Origin: Rikenellaceae bacterium
Lineage (GTDB): Bacteria > Bacteroidota > Bacteroidia > Bacteroidales > UBA932
DNA: 8,336 nucleotides
Direction: 5' to 3'
Assembly (NCBI GenBank): GCA_900769385.1
Contig: CAAGGO010000084.1
Coordinates: 1 to 8,336 of the forward strand
The notes under the pieces were generated by a model that made no database searches, was not told where the DNA came from, and saw only the letters and a list, made by a program, of their open reading frames with translations. This document shows positions 5,834 to 8,336 of this stretch, one piece after another. Made by a program: the position numbers and the translations under genes. Positions within the stretch are counted from its first letter, which is position 1. Each line of letters opens with the position of its first letter.

Positions 5834-6471
5834 CAGTTAATGAATGAATTTATGAACGGCCTTATACCTGCAAGGAAGAATTCAACGGCAATCACCATAA
5901 TTATAAGTCCCATAATGCGGAGCATTACGTTTATTCCCGTTTCTCCAAGGTAACGGACGATTTTGGCCGAAAAAGCAAATATTATGTAACAGAATACAAG
6001 TACTACCAGTACAGCTGCTACAAAGGCAATCTTATGGGCAATGGTTGATGCATCTTCCATAAGTACAATTGCGTTGGTAATGGCCCCAGGTCCGCAAAGC
6101 ATTGGAATTGCCAAAGGTGTAATTGCTATGTCTTTTGCAGCCTTGTTTATCTCATCTTTTCCACCTTTTATAGGTGAAAGGCGCGCATTAAGCATATCAA
6201 AACCTACTACAAAGAAGATTGCACCACCTACAATTCTGAAGCTGTCCACAGAAATGCCAAAGAATTTGAAAAGGAACTGACCTGAAAATGCAAATCCCAA
6301 CAGAATGAGAAGTGCTGCAAAAACTGCTCTGCGGGCAATTTCCAGTTTCTGCTTTTCGCTTATTTCAGAAGTGAGTCCAAGGTAAACAGGCAGGATGCTT
6401 ATTGGGTTTACCAGTGTAAAAAATGATGTGAATACCAACAGTGCGTATGGCAATACAGCTTCTAATTGCAT
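5833..6471 (-). CDS. MarC family integral membrane protein
   Basis: The 212-residue protein belongs to the MarC (UPF0056) family of six-segment inner-membrane proteins. Their transport function is not established, and E. coli MarC was shown not to be a multidrug-resistance determinant despite its name. Hydrophobic segments lie at about 6-30, 48-70, 78-95, 115-137, 146-168 and 182-204. Family motifs are NPISILPVYLGLT (22-34) and ITPLAIPMLCGPGAIT (117-132), which in most members reads PLAIPLLAGPGAIT. The frame is open upstream to 6714, but that extension would run antisense into the divergent regulator gene. The ATG at 6471 (MQLEAVLPYAL) places the first membrane segment as in the family. The gene leads a two-gene unit with the folate cyclo-ligase (TGATG overlap). 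A -7-like box for it lies in the palindrome at 6515-6533. Confidence 0.92.
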   Translation of the reverse strand: MQLEAVLPYALLVFTSFFTLVNPISILPVYLGLTSEISEKQKLEIARRAVFAALLILLGFAFSGQFLFKFFGISVDSFRIVGGAIFFVVGFDMLNARLSPIKGGKDEINKAAKDIAITPLAIPMLCGPGAITNAIVLMEDASTIAHKIAFVAAVLVVLVFCYIIFAFSAKIVRYLGETGINVMLRIMGLIIMVIAVEFFLAGIRPFINSFIN

Positions 6472-6514
6472 TGTAAAAAGTTTTAGTTTAAAAATAGGGG
6501 CTTGATTAGTGGAC

Positions 6515-6533
6515 ACCGCAAAAATATTGCGGT
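6515..6533. promoter_or_regulatory. 19-bp palindrome, candidate operator between marC and the WYL regulator pair
   Basis: ACCGCAA-AAATA-TTGCGGT is a perfect inverted repeat with 7-base arms and a 5-base centre. It lies in the 109-base divergent gap, 44 bases from the marC ATG and 47 bases from the regulator ATG. Its right arm includes the TTG at 6527-6529, which may serve as part of the regulator's -33 element. Its left half holds a leftward -7-like box. A DNA-binding dimer here could block both promoters. No T-tract follows it in either direction, so it is not a terminator. Confidence 0.6.
6519..6526 (-). promoter_or_regulatory. Putative -7 promoter element for the marC-cyclo-ligase unit
   Basis: Read on the minus strand, 6526 to 6519 is TATTTTTG, a match to TAnnTTTG. 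It ends 47 bases before the marC ATG at 6471. No TTTG -33 element stands at the normal spacing. The box is embedded in the 19-bp palindrome, which would make it subject to whatever binds there. Confidence 0.45.
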
Positions 6534-6551
6534 ATAAAGATAGTAATTTAT

Positions 6552-6559
6552 TATATTTG
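6552..6559 (+). promoter_or_regulatory. -7 promoter element for the WYL regulator pair
   Basis: TATATTTG matches TAnnTTTG and ends 21 bases before the ATG at 6581. A possible -33 element (TTG at 6527-6529) lies about 22 bases upstream, inside the palindrome. The position argues that an upstream in-frame GTG at 6509 is not the start, because it would precede the promoter. Confidence 0.65.
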
Positions 6560-6580
6560 TTGGGTAATAAAAGTAAGGAT

Positions 6581-7681
6581 ATGAGTACTTTTTCCAATGC
6601 ATTGCTCAGACACAGGGTAATTGATTCCTGCTTGAGGGATACCCAAAACAAATATACTTTGCAAGATCTTATAAGTGCCTGCACAAAGGCCATAAAGGCA
6701 AAGTACGGTGCCAAAATTGCATCAAAGTATAAGGTGTCTGTAAGGTCCCTTCAGCTTGACCTTCAGATTATGAGGGATAAAGTTAAGGGATATGGTGCCC
6801 CTATTGTGGTATATGAGCACAAATACTACAGGTATAAAGACCCCAACTTTACAATAGAAAAAGCTAAAGTGCCTGTAGATACACTCCGTTCCATTGAGGA
6901 TATGGCGGCAATGCTCAAACTCTACACCTCGTTCAATGAACTTTCAAACCTCAAAAACATAGCTGAAATCCTTAAGGAGGAGATAGATGCAAAATTGAAT
7001 ACAAGAAGCAGTGTGGTTTCCTATGAGCAGAGGAGAAATCCCCTTGGACTGGAGTATTTTGATACTATCCACGATGCCATAATAAACCGCAAGGCACTTT
7101 GTATAGGATATTACTCTTCCCGCTCAAACAATATAATGAGCATCATTTTCTACCCTTTCTACCTTAAGGAGTATAAAGGTAGATGGTACGCACTCGGCTA
7201 CAAGGACGGACTGCAGGGGGTATACAAATTGCCATTGGACAGGATAAGGGACTACTCCTACTCAATCCTGCCGTTCCCTGATGAGTATTCCTTTAATCCC
7301 GATGAATATTTCCGTGATATAATTGGTGTTACAAAACTTTCAGGTGAACCCAAGGAGGTGAGGTTTCTTGTAAAGAACAAACTTGCACCTTTCATTAAGC
7401 AGAATCCCCTGCACCATTCGCAGAAAATTGCCTACAGGCACGAGAACGGCGATTTTGAATTTACCGTAAACATTATTCCCAACAGGGAGTTCTATAATCT
7501 CCTTTTTGACTTCCAGCCAAATATTCAGGTAATCTCTCCTAGGGAGGTTGGACTTTTGGCAAATGAAAGGGTTACTGAGATTGTGGACCAGTTGCCGGAT
7601 TATTCATTGGCAAAACAGAAGGAGGAATCTGCAGATGCCGGTTCCTGGGATAACGGAATCAATCTGTTCTCAAATTTGTAG
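6581..7681 (+). CDS. WYL-domain transcriptional regulator (first of a tandem pair)
   Basis: The 366-residue protein is a WYL-family regulator, which usually pairs an N-terminal winged helix with a WYL domain that senses a ligand such as nucleic acid or a nucleotide. The N-terminal part (about 1-88) has a probable DNA-binding helix-turn-helix, with the recognition helix likely within YKVSVRSLQLDLQIMRDKV (50-68) and a wing around 73-86. The WYL domain spans about 155-230, with GRWYALGYKDG at 200-210; the third letter of the naming motif is Ala instead of Leu. The region after 255 (KEVRFLVKNKLAPFIKQNPL) matches the WYL C-terminal extension. The ATG at 6581, with AAGG just upstream and the -7 box at 6552-6559, is preferred to a GTG at 6509. 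The gene is divergent from marC and 4 bases ahead of a second WYL gene, probably in one unit. The regulated genes are not known. Confidence 0.88.
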   Translation: MSTFSNALLRHRVIDSCLRDTQNKYTLQDLISACTKAIKAKYGAKIASKYKVSVRSLQLDLQIMRDKVKGYGAPIVVYEHKYYRYKDPNFTIEKAKVPVDTLRSIEDMAAMLKLYTSFNELSNLKNIAEILKEEIDAKLNTRSSVVSYEQRRNPLGLEYFDTIHDAIINRKALCIGYYSSRSNNIMSIIFYPFYLKEYKGRWYALGYKDGLQGVYKLPLDRIRDYSYSILPFPDEYSFNPDEYFRDIIGVTKLSGEPKEVRFLVKNKLAPFIKQNPLHHSQKIAYRHENGDFEFTVNIIPNREFYNLLFDFQPNIQVISPREVGLLANERVTEIVDQLPDYSLAKQKEESADAGSWDNGINLFSNL

Positions 7682-7685
7682 CATT

Positions 7686-8336
7686 ATGGACCAGCCTAAA
7701 ATAGAGCGTGTCTTGCGTCTGATGATGATGCTTACCGCCAATAACAGATATACGGTTGATGAACTTGCCAAAAGGCTCCAAACATCACCAAGGACAATCT
7801 ACAGATACATTGATACCTTTAAGGAGGCAGGATTCCTTATCTCCAAAAACGGCGAGTGTTTCAGGATTGACAAGCGTTCCAAATACTTCAAGGATATTTC
7901 ACAGTTGGTCCACTTTACAGAAGAAGAGGCTTATATCCTCAATTCTGCCATTGAGAGCATAGACCCTACCAATACCATAAAACAGAACCTTAAGGCAAAG
8001 CTGGCATCTGTATATGATTTTAAGATGCTTGCAGAGTGTGTGGTAAAAGGTGAAAATGCCCGCAATGTTAACTCAATAATTGAGGCTATTGAAAACAAGA
8101 AACAGATAATACTTCATAATTACACATCTGCCCACAGCAAAAAAGTATCTGACCGCCTTGTAGAACCCCTCTCCTTTACCACCAACTATATTCAGGTATG
8201 GGCATACGAAGTATCTACGGGACAGAACAAACTTTTCAAACTTTCCCGTATAGGTTCAGTTGAAATCATTCCTGATGATTGGCAGTTTGAACAGGAACAC
8301 AAAGAGGGACTTATGGACCTTTTCCGCATAAACTCC
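7686..8336 (+). CDS. WYL-domain transcriptional regulator (second of the pair, cut by the window end)
   Basis: The frame is open from ATG 7686 to the last base, giving 217 residues with no stop, so the C-terminus is missing. Residues 5-45 form a classical DeoR/HTH_11-type winged helix: RYTVDELAKRLQTSPRTIYR (21-40), continuing YIDTFKEAGF. The helix-turn-helix is easy to recognise here, more so than in the preceding gene. After a linker, about residues 128-196 form a WYL domain, starting with IEAIENKKQIILHNYTS and passing VEPLSFTTNYIQVWAYE (159-175) to LFKLSRIGSVEIIPDDW (183-199). Only 4 bases separate it from the first WYL gene, without a promoter of its own, so the two are almost certainly co-transcribed. 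Paired WYL regulators that act together are known in actinobacteria (PafB and PafC), and by analogy these two may form a heterodimer. That is inference. Confidence 0.87.
   Translation, partial: MDQPKIERVLRLMMMLTANNRYTVDELAKRLQTSPRTIYRYIDTFKEAGFLISKNGECFRIDKRSKYFKDISQLVHFTEEEAYILNSAIESIDPTNTIKQNLKAKLASVYDFKMLAECVVKGENARNVNSIIEAIENKKQIILHNYTSAHSKKVSDRLVEPLSFTTNYIQVWAYEVSTGQNKLFKLSRIGSVEIIPDDWQFEQEHKEGLMDLFRINS

Noticed and set aside
6509..6580. GTG start adding 24 residues to the first WYL regulator
   Set aside because: The -7 box at 6552-6559 lies inside this extension, and the ATG at 6581 has a purine-rich AAGG upstream, so the extension is probably not transcribed.
6472..6714. N-terminal extension of marC to a start at 6714
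   Set aside because: The extra 81 residues do not match the MarC family and would run antisense through the divergent promoter region and the regulator's first codons. The ATG at 6471 fits the family start.
6531..6840. Direct repeat GGTATAAAGA at 6531-6540 and about 6831-6840
   Set aside because: Only ten AT-rich bases are shared, one copy lies in coding sequence, and there is no supporting structure. Chance is the simpler explanation.
7756..7962. Rightward 68-residue open frame in another frame within the second WYL gene
   Set aside because: The frame starting at 7686 has a convincing HTH plus WYL domain over the same bases, so this is an out-of-frame shadow.
1..8336. CRISPR array, tRNA, rRNA, insertion sequence or prophage
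   Set aside because: No regularly spaced repeats, cloverleaf-like segments, transposase or integrase motifs, or paired terminal repeats were seen when reading both strands.

Overview
The window looks like ordinary chromosome from a member of the Bacteroidota, most likely Bacteroidales. Three things suggest this. The base composition is AT-leaning. Most genes lack a close Shine-Dalgarno sequence. The 9-mer TTATATTTG, a match to the Bacteroidota -7 promoter element TAnnTTTG, stands ahead of four separate genes (ending at 1255, 1952, 2873 and 6559). No IS element, phage gene, CRISPR array, tRNA or rRNA was seen, and no gap between genes exceeds about 170 bases.

Layout. At 13-423 (+) there is a small tandem-ACT-domain amino-acid-binding protein. 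It converges, through a bidirectional terminator, on a VanX/DdpX-type D-Ala-D-Ala dipeptidase predicted to be a lipoprotein (517-1209, -). Divergent from that gene is tpx, a thiol peroxidase (1312-1809, +), closed by a strong terminator and followed by a second perfect hairpin. Next comes a YjjU-like patatin-family phospholipase (1980-2837, +). A clear -33/-7 promoter then drives a two-gene unit of nagA-type genes (2908-4065 and 4077-5216). The first encodes an N-acetylglucosamine-6-phosphate deacetylase with its metal and catalytic residues intact. The second is a full-length paralogue in which the metal-binding Glu, one metal-binding His and the catalytic Asp are replaced (A128, Q212, N274), so it is probably a pseudoenzyme.

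Pointing the other way are a MarC-family membrane protein and 5-formyltetrahydrofolate cyclo-ligase (6471 to 5264, -), whose stop and start codons overlap as TGATG. Divergent from marC are two consecutive WYL-domain transcriptional regulators (6581-7681 and 7686 to beyond the window end, +). A 19-bp palindrome at 6515-6533 lies in the shared promoter region. It overlaps a marC -7-like box and the likely -33 region of the regulator promoter, so it is a good candidate operator controlling both directions.

Working together. The dipeptidase and the NagA pair both fit turnover of cell-wall-derived metabolites (D-Ala-D-Ala and GlcNAc-6-P), but they are not in one operon and the link is inference. 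The two points most worth following are the tandem active/inactive NagA pair and the paired WYL regulators with their shared palindrome.
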